Assembly: GCF_030817215.1 (NCBI RefSeq)
Contig: NZ_JAUSZA010000001.1
Span: 6,050,501-6,114,500 of the forward strand
DNA from: Paenibacillus sp. V4I3
Lineage (GTDB): Bacteria > Bacillota > Bacilli > Paenibacillales > NBRC-103111
DNA length: 64,000 bases
Direction of reading: 5' to 3'
Shown here piece by piece: positions 25,432-34,805 of this stretch. The stretch's first letter is position 1. Each line of letters begins with the position of its first letter. Below the pieces are notes generated by a model. That model did no database searches and was not told the DNA's origin. It was given only the letters and a program-made list of their open reading frames with translations. A program made the position numbers and the translations under genes.

Positions 25432-26934
25432 TTATAAAATCACATGGTTCATCTTCATCAGCTCTGCGACCTTCTGGAACATGGAAGCGTTATGACCAAT
25501 GGACATCGCGCAGTGATGCGTCGGCGCCTCGGCGAACCAGCGCGTCATGTACGCGTCTGGATGATCGCGGAACTTCACCGGCGTCTGGGTGTTGCCGATC
25601 TTCATGATCGGCCCGCTCGTGGACTCGCCTTCGCTGGAGATCAGCTTCAGCCGTCCGTCGCCAGTCTGCGTCACGTTCAGCGTCGTGATCGCCCCCGTCT
25701 TCACCTTCGCCTCGACGGATACGCCTGTGCCCTGCTTCCCGTGATAAAGCCCCATGCCGCGCAGAATCGGCTTTCCTTCGGAAATCGCGATATGGAACGG
25801 TCCGTCATGGCCCAGCAAAATCGTCTCGTCGATATAATCCACGACGACGATTTCCGAGAAGCTGCCGCCGACGCCAAGGATGTCGCTGATTTTCATCGCG
25901 ACGGCCGTCTTGAGGTCCCCTTCGCCTGAGCACGGAATACCACGTGCGGTTAGCAGCGAATGGCCAACGATGAAGCCGCCCTGCAGCTTCTCATAGTCGC
26001 CACCCGGCGCACCGTGGTAGTAGTAGGACAAGGCGTCCAGATCGTACGCCCTGACAAGCTTCTCTTGCGCTGCCGCCACTTTGCATGACCATTCCAGCTG
26101 CTCATCCGTAGGCTTCTTCGCGATCGGGTCAGACGGCGAGTCGCCACTGATCTGGAACATCTCGTGAACCTCAGCCAGCTTCGCTTTCACCTCCTGCGGT
26201 GTCACTTCCCGCAGCATGCGATCCAAATCACACATTTCGAGGACTTCCACGTGCAGCCCTGTCTGCGCCGAAATCATCGTAAAGTCGCTGTACATATCGA
26301 GCATGCCGCTGTACGTATTACCAAGAAAGCCGAACCGGCTATGCTGAAGCGTCCGAGGCACGCCGGCTGCCTTTACCCATTCCTCGATCTCCCTCCATGC
26401 TCGAACAGCTTCTGGGCGCTTATGTGTCACTTCATTCGTTAACGAAATCGCCGGTGTACAATCGAGTCCCAGCACCCCATTTACAACACGGAACGGGATT
26501 CCCGCTCTGTTAAACACATTGGCAAACTCAGGCACAGGACAAGCCCCGCAATGCGCCAACCACTCCCCTGTCGTTGATTGATCATAATCAAGCCGCAAGG
26601 TTGGCTGCAAGTTCAGAAACACAGCCGGCGCTTTGCAAATTTGGTGAACGGGAAGTACTGTCGAGCTAGTCGAATATGTCGCTGCGTGACAGAATACGAG
26701 ATCCACATGGCGCTCATTCAACCATTCTCCGGCCTTCCGCCCTTCCTCTTCCGTATCTACCAACCCATAATAATAGACGTCAGCCCATTCCGAGATTCGC
26801 TTCTCAATAAATCGGCCGTAATCCTCAAGTCGTTCTTTCAAGCCAGGGAACTGTTCCCAATAGGCACGGAGCCCCACCGAGTAAAGTCCGATACGCGGTT
26901 TTTTGCTTGCTTTTATAGCTGGGTATATAGTCAT
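25432..26934 (-). CDS. L-fucose/L-arabinose isomerase family protein
   Basis: A 500-residue protein from the ATG that has GGAG 8 bases before it; a GTG three codons earlier overlaps that site. It begins with KPRIGLYSVGLRAYWEQFPGLKERL and has the general layout of sugar ketol-isomerases of the fucose/arabinose isomerase superfamily, including an N-terminal Rossmann-like part (DLVFCHAATYSTSSTVLPV near 80) and a C-terminal GHDGPFHIAISEGKP region near 370. It does not resemble classical AraA closely, so the substrate is uncertain. The downstream two thirds (about 25490-26430) is visibly richer in GC than the 5' part and the neighbours. The AraC gene diverges from it and may control it. Confidence 0.8.
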   Translation of the reverse strand: MTIYPAIKASKKPRIGLYSVGLRAYWEQFPGLKERLEDYGRFIEKRISEWADVYYYGLVDTEEEGRKAGEWLNERHVDLVFCHAATYSTSSTVLPVHQICKAPAVFLNLQPTLRLDYDQSTTGEWLAHCGACPVPEFANVFNRAGIPFRVVNGVLGLDCTPAISLTNEVTHKRPEAVRAWREIEEWVKAAGVPRTLQHSRFGFLGNTYSGMLDMYSDFTMISAQTGLHVEVLEMCDLDRMLREVTPQEVKAKLAEVHEMFQISGDSPSDPIAKKPTDEQLEWSCKVAAAQEKLVRAYDLDALSYYYHGAPGGDYEKLQGGFIVGHSLLTARGIPCSGEGDLKTAVAMKISDILGVGGSFSEIVVVDYIDETILLGHDGPFHIAISEGKPILRGMGLYHGKQGTGVSVEAKVKTGAITTLNVTQTGDGRLKLISSEGESTSGPIMKIGNTQTPVKFRDHPDAYMTRWFAEAPTHHCAMSIGHNASMFQKVAELMKMNHVIL

Positions 26935-27018
26935 CCCTACCACTCCATTCGTTTATAAGATAAAAATAATACCTTTATAAACTCATTGTAATGGCTTACA
27001 ATGCAGATAACATCCAAT

Positions 27019-27047
27019 AATCTTGTTTAATAATAATAGAATCTTGT
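27019..27047. promoter_or_regulatory. Direct repeat, possible AraC-type operator
   Basis: AATCTTGT occurs at 27019-27026 and 27040-27047, exactly 21 bases (two helical turns) apart, in the divergent space between the isomerase and AraC genes. This spacing fits an AraC family dimer site, but the second copy ends only 14 bases before the AraC start, so it would mainly be autoregulatory. Confidence 0.3.
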
Positions 27048-27061
27048 GCAGGTGATGCGAC

Positions 27062-27937
27062 ATGACAACTCATAAAGAAAATTTTACAACAGCTTGGTCA
27101 GAAGACTCGATACGATTCATATCCAGCCCCTCTGTATTCGCCAAATCCACCCTCTATTATGTGCAAGAAATTGGCCATTTCCGTACGTTACCCGGTTATT
27201 TTACAGAACGCGAACAGCTGGACTCCTACCTTATCGTCTATACGATTAAAGGCAAAGGCCGTTTGAAATATCAAGGAAAGAGCTTTATCCTTCAGCCTCA
27301 ACAGGTATTCTTCATTCATTGTGAAGATTATCATTTCTATGAAACAGATCCACTCGAGCCTTGGGAATTACTATGGGTGCATATCCATGGTAGCTCGACA
27401 TCTGGTTACTATAAGCAGTTTGCTGCTAATAATGAGCCTTTCCTACAACTGAGCCCTGAATCCTCCATCCCCGCTGTACTGCGACAAATTTTACATTTCC
27501 AGCAGCAAAGAAGTGCCCGTACCGAACTCATTTCGTCCAAACTTCTTGTAGATCTCCTGACCGAGCTCATGCTGGCAGCGCAAAATCTGGCAGTGTCCGA
27601 AACAGACAAACCCAGCTATATCGAAGACATTTGCCAAACGTTGGAACATAGGTTCAATGAATCGATTTCTCTGGATCAGCTTGCCCATGAGCATGCCGTT
27701 AGCAAGTACCATTTGGCCAAACAGTTCAAACGTTATACAGGCTATGCGCCCCATGAATTTCTCATATCAATACGTATGACACACGCCAAAGAACGGTTAA
27801 AATATTCCAATATACCCATATCCGAAATAGCCACCAGTGTCGGTATTGACAATGTCAGTCATTTCATCAATTTGTTCAAAGACCGCGCTGGATATACGCC
27901 TCTAGCTTATCGTAAGAAATGGCAGCGCCCCAGATGA
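27062..27937 (+). CDS. AraC family transcriptional regulator
   Basis: A 291-residue regulator. Residues 1-130 form an AraC-type cupin sensing domain (DSYLIVYTIKGKGRLKYQGKSFILQPQQVFFIH). Residues 185-285 contain the two helix-turn-helix units (SLDQLAHEHAVSKYHLAKQFKRYTG and ISEIATSVGIDNVSHFINLFKDRAGYTPLAYRK). It diverges from the isomerase gene and its stop lies 5 bases from the end of the convergent histidine kinase gene. It probably responds to a sugar and activates the isomerase. Confidence 0.93.
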   Translation: MTTHKENFTTAWSEDSIRFISSPSVFAKSTLYYVQEIGHFRTLPGYFTEREQLDSYLIVYTIKGKGRLKYQGKSFILQPQQVFFIHCEDYHFYETDPLEPWELLWVHIHGSSTSGYYKQFAANNEPFLQLSPESSIPAVLRQILHFQQQRSARTELISSKLLVDLLTELMLAAQNLAVSETDKPSYIEDICQTLEHRFNESISLDQLAHEHAVSKYHLAKQFKRYTGYAPHEFLISIRMTHAKERLKYSNIPISEIATSVGIDNVSHFINLFKDRAGYTPLAYRKKWQRPR

Positions 27938-27942
27938 TGGGG

Positions 27943-29715
27943 CTATTTCAATTCATTCTCGTCAAGTACAGCAGGGAGCTCGATCCAAGCTCGTACACCT
28001 TGATCTTCTCTAAGACTGTAATGTAAACCGTAGTTTTCGCCGAAATGCAGCTGAATCCGCTTCTGAACATTAATAATTCCGAAGCCTCGATTATTTTCCT
28101 TCCCCTGCAGGATACCATTCATCACCTCGATATCCACCTGGCGATAACCGTTATCTTCTACACTGATGATGACATTATCATCCGCGCTTTTTACCGAAAT
28201 CCATAATTCCCCATCCTGGCTCATGTTCTTAATCCCGTGCAGAATCGCATTCTCAATAATCGGCTGAAGAACGACCTTCGGCATGACAAATCGCTTCGCT
28301 CCCTCTTCAATATCCCAATGGACTTGAAAGGCATATTCATAGCGGAATAGCTGCAAGCGAACATAAGCCTCCGCGTGATTGATTTCCTCCATAACCGGAA
28401 TTAAAAGCTTCCCTTTGCTAAGCCCAATTCGCATAATTAGCGATAAATCCTTGATCATTTCAGCAGACTCTGCTGCCCCTTCCATTAGCGTATGCCAATA
28501 TACAGATTCCAAGGTATTGTAGAGCAAGTGCGGATTAATTTGTGTATGAAGAATAGATAATTCAATCTCCTTATGCCTCAGTTCGAGTTCATATTGGTCA
28601 TAAATCGTTTGATTCAAGCGATCAGTCATGCGTATAAAATGATTATTGAGTAAAACAATCTCATTTTTGCTATCCGAGTGTAAGGAAATAGCTAAGGGTC
28701 TACCTGGATGATAAGAATTCGTGATGCGGGCTAATCGAGAGATCGGTTTCAAGATCGACTGGATAAAGTATATACTCGCCAAAATCAAGATAAAGAAATA
28801 AATAACCATGATCCAATCAACCAATCGCTGCACACTAATATGATCGATAATAATCGACTGAACAGGAACTCGCATGAGCAATTTCGTTTTCGAATATTCA
28901 CTTGTATGAATAACGCACATGAACTCAAGATCAGCCTCTTTCAGCTTATAAACACCTTCTACTTGATTAGCCGGAACATGTACCGAGGATCCGATCTCAA
29001 AATTGGTTGTATTCGTCGCGAGCACCGTATTGTCTTGGTTTAACAACATCAATTCCGCATCCGCATACTTGTCAAAAGGTGAAAAATCCAACTGAAGAGG
29101 TGTCTCAATGCCAGATACAACCAAATAACCAATCACACTTTCCCCGTTATAAATGCTATTTAATTGGCGCATATAGGCAACGGTTTGTAAATTATTAGGG
29201 TTGTATCCGAATTTATCAATAACACGAATAACCCCTTTCCCCTTGGCCTGACTTACTTCCTTATACCAAGAGAGCGCATTCAAGTCTGTTGAATAAAAAA
29301 TACCATTGTTCAGAAGATCCGGATTGGGGACGAACGAATACTGCTTATCTGTATCCGAAAAAAACAGCGAATATCGCACCGCACTCGTCGAATAGTTGTT
29401 CAAATATTTATCAAGGGCTTTAAAGATTTCAAATCGTTCATACTCCGATGAGGACGGGATGCTTGCAAGCTGTTGGATTTCCTGAGATATCATGATTTTC
29501 TCTGTCTTTTCCTCGAAATCACTGCTCTCTCTGTCTAGTGTCAAATGACTTCCTCTCACTAACTGGAGCAGCGCGTTCCCTACTTGCTCTTCTGTAATGG
29601 ACTCCAGCTTCTTGGCTACAAACAAATCCAATACCAATATCGGGATGACGACGAATAAGATGAGCAATACGATCAACTTTTTCATCAAATTCATATTACG
29701 CAGCATTTTTCGCAT
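27943..29715 (-). CDS. Sensor histidine kinase (YesM type) of the sugar ABC operon
   Basis: A 590-residue kinase. The ATG was chosen because GGAAGGAA lies before it; the open frame reaches 22 codons further. A membrane segment at about 12-34 and another at 300-322 enclose a large extracellular domain. HAMP-like and linker regions are followed by the His_kinase box LHTQINPHLLYNTLES, with His396 as phospho-acceptor, and ENAILHGIKN plus VEDNGY in the ATPase part. Its cognate regulator is very likely the AraC-output regulator at 33291, on the other side of the ABC genes. A terminator separates it from the permease gene, so it may have its own promoter. Confidence 0.93.
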   Translation of the reverse strand: MRKMLRNMNLMKKLIVLLILFVVIPILVLDLFVAKKLESITEEQVGNALLQLVRGSHLTLDRESSDFEEKTEKIMISQEIQQLASIPSSSEYERFEIFKALDKYLNNYSTSAVRYSLFFSDTDKQYSFVPNPDLLNNGIFYSTDLNALSWYKEVSQAKGKGVIRVIDKFGYNPNNLQTVAYMRQLNSIYNGESVIGYLVVSGIETPLQLDFSPFDKYADAELMLLNQDNTVLATNTTNFEIGSSVHVPANQVEGVYKLKEADLEFMCVIHTSEYSKTKLLMRVPVQSIIIDHISVQRLVDWIMVIYFFILILASIYFIQSILKPISRLARITNSYHPGRPLAISLHSDSKNEIVLLNNHFIRMTDRLNQTIYDQYELELRHKEIELSILHTQINPHLLYNTLESVYWHTLMEGAAESAEMIKDLSLIMRIGLSKGKLLIPVMEEINHAEAYVRLQLFRYEYAFQVHWDIEEGAKRFVMPKVVLQPIIENAILHGIKNMSQDGELWISVKSADDNVIISVEDNGYRQVDIEVMNGILQGKENNRGFGIINVQKRIQLHFGENYGLHYSLREDQGVRAWIELPAVLDENELK

Positions 29716-29821
29716 GCCGACATTCCTTCCTTTCAAGCCGTATCCTCGGAGATTATTACTCCTAGCCGTCTCATTGCACACTTAGCTTCGCTATAACGGC
29801 CGCAATCTCCTTTAAGCAAAA

Positions 29822-29862
29822 GAAAACGCCTTCAGAATAAGCATTCTGAGGGGCGTTCTTTG
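29822..29862 (-). terminator. Terminator of the ABC transporter operon
   Basis: The arms GAAAACGCC...CAGAAT and ATTCTG...GGGCGTTC form a long hairpin with a T-rich tail on the minus strand, at the end of the last permease gene. Confidence 0.82.
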
Positions 29863-29864
29863 AC

Positions 29865-30746
29865 CTAACCTTTGACACTGGAAACGGTTAACCCACGTAT
29901 GATAAATTTTTGGAAAATGAGAAAAAAAACAACCGGCGGCAGCATCGCCATTGTCAAGATAGCAAACCGTACACTCCACGGAATAACCGATGTTGAGTAC
30001 ACCACATACCGATAAATCCCTGTGGCAAGCGGGTACATCTCCTTTTCTGTCATCACAATACTAGGCCAGTAGAACTCGTTCCATGTTGTCGAAAAGGACA
30101 GAATCAGCAGAGTCCCAATAATGGGAGTTGAAAGTGGAACAGCAATTTTAATGAATGAATTGAATTCACTCGCCCCATCGATTCTCGCTGCCTCCAGAAT
30201 TTCTTTGTGAATGCCATCGAAGAAGTTTTTGAGCAGAAGCATGAAATAAGCATTCGCTGCAGCCGGCAGCCAGAAGGCCCAGTACGTATTGATCATGCCC
30301 AAGCTTTTCAGGTTCATAAAGTTAGGAACGATATAGGTGGCTGGCGGTATCAACAGAGTCGCTAAGAAAAAGAGCGTCACCCATCTCTTGAACGGTACCC
30401 TCAAATGTGACAACGCGTAGGCAGCTAAACCAATTAGGAGCAGCGAGCATACGACATTTCCCATGTAGATGAATATCGTATTCTTCAAGAAAGTCAGTAA
30501 TGGCAAATCGAACCCGTTCCATGCATCATTGTAATTGGTCCAAATCCAGCTTTTCGGAAAAAAGGTTGGTGGAAAGGCAAAGAATTCCTCACGTGTTTTA
30601 AGTGAACCAAAAAAGGTATTGAAAAACGGGTATAACGTCGTAATGCCAATGATGATCATCAGCAGCACCATGAGGGTGTAACCGGCTTTCACAGCGCCTT
30701 TTTTCATATCAAATGGCGAAATAATGCCGCGTTCATCTCGTTTCAT
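29865..30746 (-). CDS. Carbohydrate ABC transporter permease (MalG/LplC type)
   Basis: A 293-residue inner-membrane protein with six hydrophobic segments. The EAA loop that contacts the ATPase reads EAARIDGASEFNSFIKIAVPLS (about 190-211). The ending FQKFIIRGLTVSSVKG is typical of the MalG group. The start overlaps the upstream permease stop by four bases. No ATPase gene is nearby; such importers in this group usually share an MsmX-like ATPase encoded elsewhere. Confidence 0.95.
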   Translation of the reverse strand: MKRDERGIISPFDMKKGAVKAGYTLMVLLMIIIGITTLYPFFNTFFGSLKTREEFFAFPPTFFPKSWIWTNYNDAWNGFDLPLLTFLKNTIFIYMGNVVCSLLLIGLAAYALSHLRVPFKRWVTLFFLATLLIPPATYIVPNFMNLKSLGMINTYWAFWLPAAANAYFMLLLKNFFDGIHKEILEAARIDGASEFNSFIKIAVPLSTPIIGTLLILSFSTTWNEFYWPSIVMTEKEMYPLATGIYRYVVYSTSVIPWSVRFAILTMAMLPPVVFFLIFQKFIIRGLTVSSVKG

Positions 30747-31654
30747 GCCTTCTCACCTCTACGCTGCAACAGATTGTATAGCACGGACAGTAGGATTAAA
30801 ACGAAAAACATTAAGCTGCCCATTGCACTCGCTTTCCCAAAATCAAGATCACGGAACGCCGTATGATTCATCCACAGCAGGTACGTAAGCGTCGCATTAT
30901 TCGGGCCACCGTCGGTCATCGATAATTGCGCTTGAAAGCCCTGTGAAGTTGTGATCAACTGCAAGAGAAGCAGAAGCAGCATCAATGTCTTGATACTTGG
31001 CAAGGTAATATGGCGGATACGCTGCCAGACACTGGCGCCATCGATCTCAGCCGCTTCGTATATGTCCCTCGGAATACCCACGACTGCAGCGATATAGATG
31101 AGAGTGGCTGCGCCAAAGCTTTGCCACGTTTCTAGCAGAACAATCGAACCCATGGCCATCTTCGGACTGAAGAACTCCACTTTTGGGATACCGAACGTTT
31201 GTAACAGGCTGTTAATTGGGCCCACGGCATCAAAAAACCACTGCCACATCCCATAGAGCACGATGGCTGGAACAGCGCTTGGCAAATAGCCAATTATACG
31301 GGCCCCCCCCTGAAACCATTTTAATTCAGAGACGACAATTGCGATAAGCGGCGGTACCCAGAAACCGAGTAAGACGCCTAAGCCCATATAGTACAGCGTA
31401 TTTTTAATCGAGGTGAGCAGCAGTCCATCTTGAAAAATACTTACATAGTTAGCCAAGCTAATGAAATGATTGCCATCGACAAAATCAATATTGTAAAAGC
31501 TGTAGAAAATCCCTTTAAAAATCGGCACCCATAAAAATACAATAAATAACACGATTTCTGGAAGGACAAACAGCGTCCCCCATAAATACCAGTTGATTTT
31601 CTTCTTCACCGTACTACTCGCTACGACAGGTCGTACACTCAATTCTGCTTCCAT
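30743..31654 (-). CDS. Carbohydrate ABC transporter permease (MalF/LplB type)
   Basis: A 303-residue permease from the ATG that has AAGGAG 8 bases before it; a GTG three codons upstream would overlap that site. Six membrane segments are visible, with the EAA loop EAAEIDGASVWQRIRHITLPS near 200. It is coupled to the next permease by overlap and separated from the binding-protein gene by two hairpins that probably lower permease expression relative to the binding protein. Confidence 0.95.
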   Translation of the reverse strand: MEAELSVRPVVASSTVKKKINWYLWGTLFVLPEIVLFIVFLWVPIFKGIFYSFYNIDFVDGNHFISLANYVSIFQDGLLLTSIKNTLYYMGLGVLLGFWVPPLIAIVVSELKWFQGGARIIGYLPSAVPAIVLYGMWQWFFDAVGPINSLLQTFGIPKVEFFSPKMAMGSIVLLETWQSFGAATLIYIAAVVGIPRDIYEAAEIDGASVWQRIRHITLPSIKTLMLLLLLLQLITTSQGFQAQLSMTDGGPNNATLTYLLWMNHTAFRDLDFGKASAMGSLMFFVLILLSVLYNLLQRRGEKA

Positions 31655-31669
31655 GTTGAACACTCCTTA

Positions 31670-31689
31670 AAGTTTTCGTTAGAAAACTT
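31670..31689. other. Intercistronic hairpin just before the permease gene
   Basis: AAGTTTTC and GAAAACTT form a perfect stem around GTTA. It lies between the binding-protein and permease genes and overlaps the start region of the permease mRNA near its ribosome binding site, so it may restrict translation or protect the upstream mRNA. Confidence 0.45.
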
Positions 31690-31713
31690 ACTTCGAAAGC
31701 ATAAACTTATAAA

Positions 31714-31748
31714 ATCGGACCTAAACCGCTAAACGGCTTAGATCCGAT
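31714..31748 (-). terminator. Attenuating hairpin after the binding-protein gene
   Basis: The arms ATCGGAC...TAA.CCG and CGG.TTA..TCCGAT form a stable hairpin with no long T-run. Hairpins here commonly stabilise the abundant binding-protein mRNA and reduce read-through to the permeases. Confidence 0.55.
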
Positions 31749-31757
31749 GTTCCGGTG

Positions 31758-33179
31758 CTATTCGACTTTCACTTTGTCAAATACTTCCGTTTGCACTTTA
31801 TTCGATGCATCAGCCAACGTCTTTTTCAAATCAACATCTTTGGTTGTGAATACTTTTTGGATCACATTGGCCATCTCGGTATAATATTTCTGTGCTTCAT
31901 ACTGCGCTTCAGGCTTGCCGTCCCATAGGCTTAATAATTGTGGATCGTATTTAAATACGTTGTCATATTTGGCCAGTAAATCGGTATACTTTTTACCGAA
32001 ATCTGAGGATTCCTTCCAGTAGTTAATCGGTTGTGGAATGTAGACACGGTTTTTCCCTTTACGGTCTTCGATTTCTTTTTTCGTGGAATTTAAGAAATCG
32101 TCTGTGAAGTACTCATCCGTAATCCATTTGAAAGCAACTTGCTGTTGATCCTTATCACTCTTCGGATTGATAACACGATAGTTACCGCCAAGAACGCCCG
32201 TATGCTTGCCGCCTTTCGTGATCGAAGGCATTGGATATACGACCATATCCTCTTTGCTGATACCGCCTTCATTGATCGCTGCATCAGCCGCGTTGCCGCT
32301 TCCGCACATCACCATCGCACCGCGTCCTTGGGAGAAAGCGCTCAATGCGTCGCCATACCCTAAGGCCCAGTTCTGAGGAATTAAGTTCTCGTCTTTTAGC
32401 TTTTTATAAAATTCAAGCGCCTTCACACCAGCATCAGAATTGAACACGCTTACCACTTTCCCGTTATCGAGCTTCTGCACATCGCCGCCAGCTGCATAAA
32501 GGAAATTCGTCCAGTTCCAGCCTGCTTCCGGTCCTTTACCCATTGGAATAAAGCCCGCGATGCCTTTGGCCGGATCATTAATCTTTCTCGCTGCCGTTAA
32601 CAGATCGTCCCACGTCCAATCCATTGGAGGCAGCTCGACACCTTTATCTTTGAAAAGCTTCTTGTTCAGCGTAATGGTCATCACGTAACCGTCGATGGGC
32701 ACTCCATACGTTTTACCATTCACCACAAACGGTTTGGAAAGAAGATCATTCATGTCCTTAGCATGTTCCCAGGCATTGATCGAATCGGTAATATCAGCGA
32801 CCCATTTCTTGTCGACGAGCACTTTACCTTCTGTTGCATACGTCGTATATTCGGTTGGCGCGCTATTCGAAGCCATTTTGATCCCAATTTCCAACGGGTT
32901 GTACTGCCAGTCGTCTTTCTTGAAATCAACATTCGGGGTTTTCGCCTTAAAGCGGCTGATCCGCTGGTCAAGCTGGTCATTCTTTTCCTTCTGGTCAGGC
33001 TTGAAGCCTTGGGCTGTAATTGTCACTTTTTTGGCTGCAGGCGTTGCTGTTGCTGCTGCTGTTTCCTTTGCTGAGGCGGGACTGCTTGTTGTGCTAGTCG
33101 TGGTACTGTTCGTACCACATCCTGCGAGTAAAACGGTCAGTGCAATCGCACTGATGGCTGAAGCCTTTTTAGCTTTCAT
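31758..33179 (-). CDS. Sugar ABC transporter extracellular binding lipoprotein
   Basis: A 473-residue family 1 solute-binding protein. The signal peptide ends in the lipobox LLAGC (Cys21), followed by a Thr/Ser/Ala linker. The mature part includes YGVPIDGYVMTITLNKKLFKDKGVELPPMDWTWDDLLTAA written in family order near 155-195, and the usual aromatic residues for sugar binding are present (for example WNWTNF near 225). It would deliver the sugar to the two permeases downstream. The ligand is not evident; a plant-wall oligosaccharide is plausible in this neighbourhood. Confidence 0.94.
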   Translation of the reverse strand: MKAKKASAISAIALTVLLAGCGTNSTTTSTTSSPASAKETAAATATPAAKKVTITAQGFKPDQKEKNDQLDQRISRFKAKTPNVDFKKDDWQYNPLEIGIKMASNSAPTEYTTYATEGKVLVDKKWVADITDSINAWEHAKDMNDLLSKPFVVNGKTYGVPIDGYVMTITLNKKLFKDKGVELPPMDWTWDDLLTAARKINDPAKGIAGFIPMGKGPEAGWNWTNFLYAAGGDVQKLDNGKVVSVFNSDAGVKALEFYKKLKDENLIPQNWALGYGDALSAFSQGRGAMVMCGSGNAADAAINEGGISKEDMVVYPMPSITKGGKHTGVLGGNYRVINPKSDKDQQQVAFKWITDEYFTDDFLNSTKKEIEDRKGKNRVYIPQPINYWKESSDFGKKYTDLLAKYDNVFKYDPQLLSLWDGKPEAQYEAQKYYTEMANVIQKVFTTKDVDLKKTLADASNKVQTEVFDKVKVE

Positions 33180-33290
33180 GTTTGGTTCCCCTTTCGAATC
33201 GTTTCATCAAATGTTAGTTTCTACACTTTCGATTATAAAGGGAACCGCCAGGAGCGACGATGTGTCCTGTTACGCTAATCATGTCGCATG

Positions 33291-34613
33291 TTACGGACCC
33301 GTATATTTTAACTCCGAAATATTCAACCCGAAATGTTTTTTAAAAATTTTACTAAAATGCTCTGGTGATTCGTAACCGATTTCCTCCGAAATTTCGTACC
33401 TGCGTTTGTCCGTGGTCAGAATCAATTGCTTCCCTTTTTCCATACGAAGCTTGGTCACATAGTCCCAAATGTTAACTCCCATCACTTTTTTAAACAAATA
33501 ACTCAAATAATTAGGGCTTAAATGCACAGCATCGGCGATATCTTGAAGCTTCAGGCCTTTATCACAGAAGTGTCCTTCAATATAGGTTTTTGTCTCATAA
33601 ACAATTCGGTTATTAGCCTCGTCAACCTGCGTGTTTGTTAAATTCTGCTCGTTCGTCGTTTTGCCGATATCCTCAATGTAGAACATGTGATGCCCTTTGT
33701 GTGTTTCGCTCCAAGCCAAGCTCTCCAGTGCTTCTTGATAGATAACAGGCAGCTGTGTGATACCCTCCCGAATGCGGCTGATCCCAATCTGACATTTGAC
33801 ATTGACGTATTTCTGCAAATTCGCGTGAATCATCTGGGCGACCATCAACAATTGATTAATGCTCTGAGAACCCCTAATCTCCTCTTCAGGAATTTTCAGC
33901 AGCAAGGAGAAAGTAGAATTATGCGTATTAAAAACAAGATGACACCACTGATTCGCGGTCTCCTCAATAATATTCAAAGCGGCGTACTTCAGAAGACTAC
34001 GGTCCTTCAGCGTCGATATTTCCTGATCATGAATGCCGCCTCGATCTAGGGATAATTTGATCACTAACATGCTGTAATGCGTACCCCTCATTCGGGTTCC
34101 AAGCTTCTCCATAATGGCAGGTACCTCGGACTCATGGACCGTTCCGGTGACAAGCTCATTCAAGTAATAATTCATCTCGAGCGACGTATGCTCTGACAGG
34201 GTTCGGCTGCTCTCCCAATTCGAGAAATGCCGCTGCTTCTCTTCCTTCTCTCCCAGCAACTTAGCTGCTACCGAAATGAGATGAGGCGGCGTTATCGGCT
34301 TGACCAAATATTCCTTGGCTCCGAAACGAATCGCCTTCTGTGCGTACTCAAACTCGCCATGGGCGGATAAAATGACGATTGGAATCGTAGGATCTTCCAT
34401 GAATATATTTTCAATTAATTCAATACCGTTCATCTTTTCCATCTGTATATCCGTAAAAACAAGATCGATTTTCTCCAAATGTATAAAATCCAACGCTTCA
34501 AAACCGTTATATGCGATAAACACCTCAGCGATGTCCAGATTCGACTGTTTCAATATGGTAGCCACGCCTTTACAAATCATCGGCTCATCATCTACAACCA
34601 AAATATTAACCAT
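33291..34613 (-). CDS. Response regulator, REC plus AraC-type output (YesN-like)
   Basis: A 440-residue regulator. The receiver domain (1-120) has DDE at 8-10, the acceptor Asp55 (VFTDIQM) and VKP near 105. A middle region of about 200 residues is typical of YesN proteins. The C-terminal 100 residues hold two AraC helix-turn-helix units (LQDIADAVHLSPNYLSYLFKKVMG and RYEISEEIGYESPEHFSKIFKKHFG). It lies directly upstream of the sugar-binding protein gene and probably activates it when phosphorylated by the kinase at 27943. Confidence 0.94.
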   Translation of the reverse strand: MVNILVVDDEPMICKGVATILKQSNLDIAEVFIAYNGFEALDFIHLEKIDLVFTDIQMEKMNGIELIENIFMEDPTIPIVILSAHGEFEYAQKAIRFGAKEYLVKPITPPHLISVAAKLLGEKEEKQRHFSNWESSRTLSEHTSLEMNYYLNELVTGTVHESEVPAIMEKLGTRMRGTHYSMLVIKLSLDRGGIHDQEISTLKDRSLLKYAALNIIEETANQWCHLVFNTHNSTFSLLLKIPEEEIRGSQSINQLLMVAQMIHANLQKYVNVKCQIGISRIREGITQLPVIYQEALESLAWSETHKGHHMFYIEDIGKTTNEQNLTNTQVDEANNRIVYETKTYIEGHFCDKGLKLQDIADAVHLSPNYLSYLFKKVMGVNIWDYVTKLRMEKGKQLILTTDKRRYEISEEIGYESPEHFSKIFKKHFGLNISELKYTGP

Positions 34614-34805
34614 GCGGCCACCTCACTGTCCTTATGCATCAATACCATTTTATTGTACAACAAATGGCATTAACATGTGTTTTATTACGGTTATTGTGTC
34701 TTATGTTCCGAATTGTGAGGATAAACAATTTAAACAGCCTGAAACTGGATGTTATGAACTAAATCTTGCTAGGCACCAGAGGGTGTAGCTCCAAGGTTAC
34801 AGACA

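Noticed and set aside
25444..25929. Plus-strand open frame of 161 codons
   Set aside because: It is antisense to the isomerase gene, in its GC-rich part where stops are rare; His/Arg-rich translation fits a shadow.
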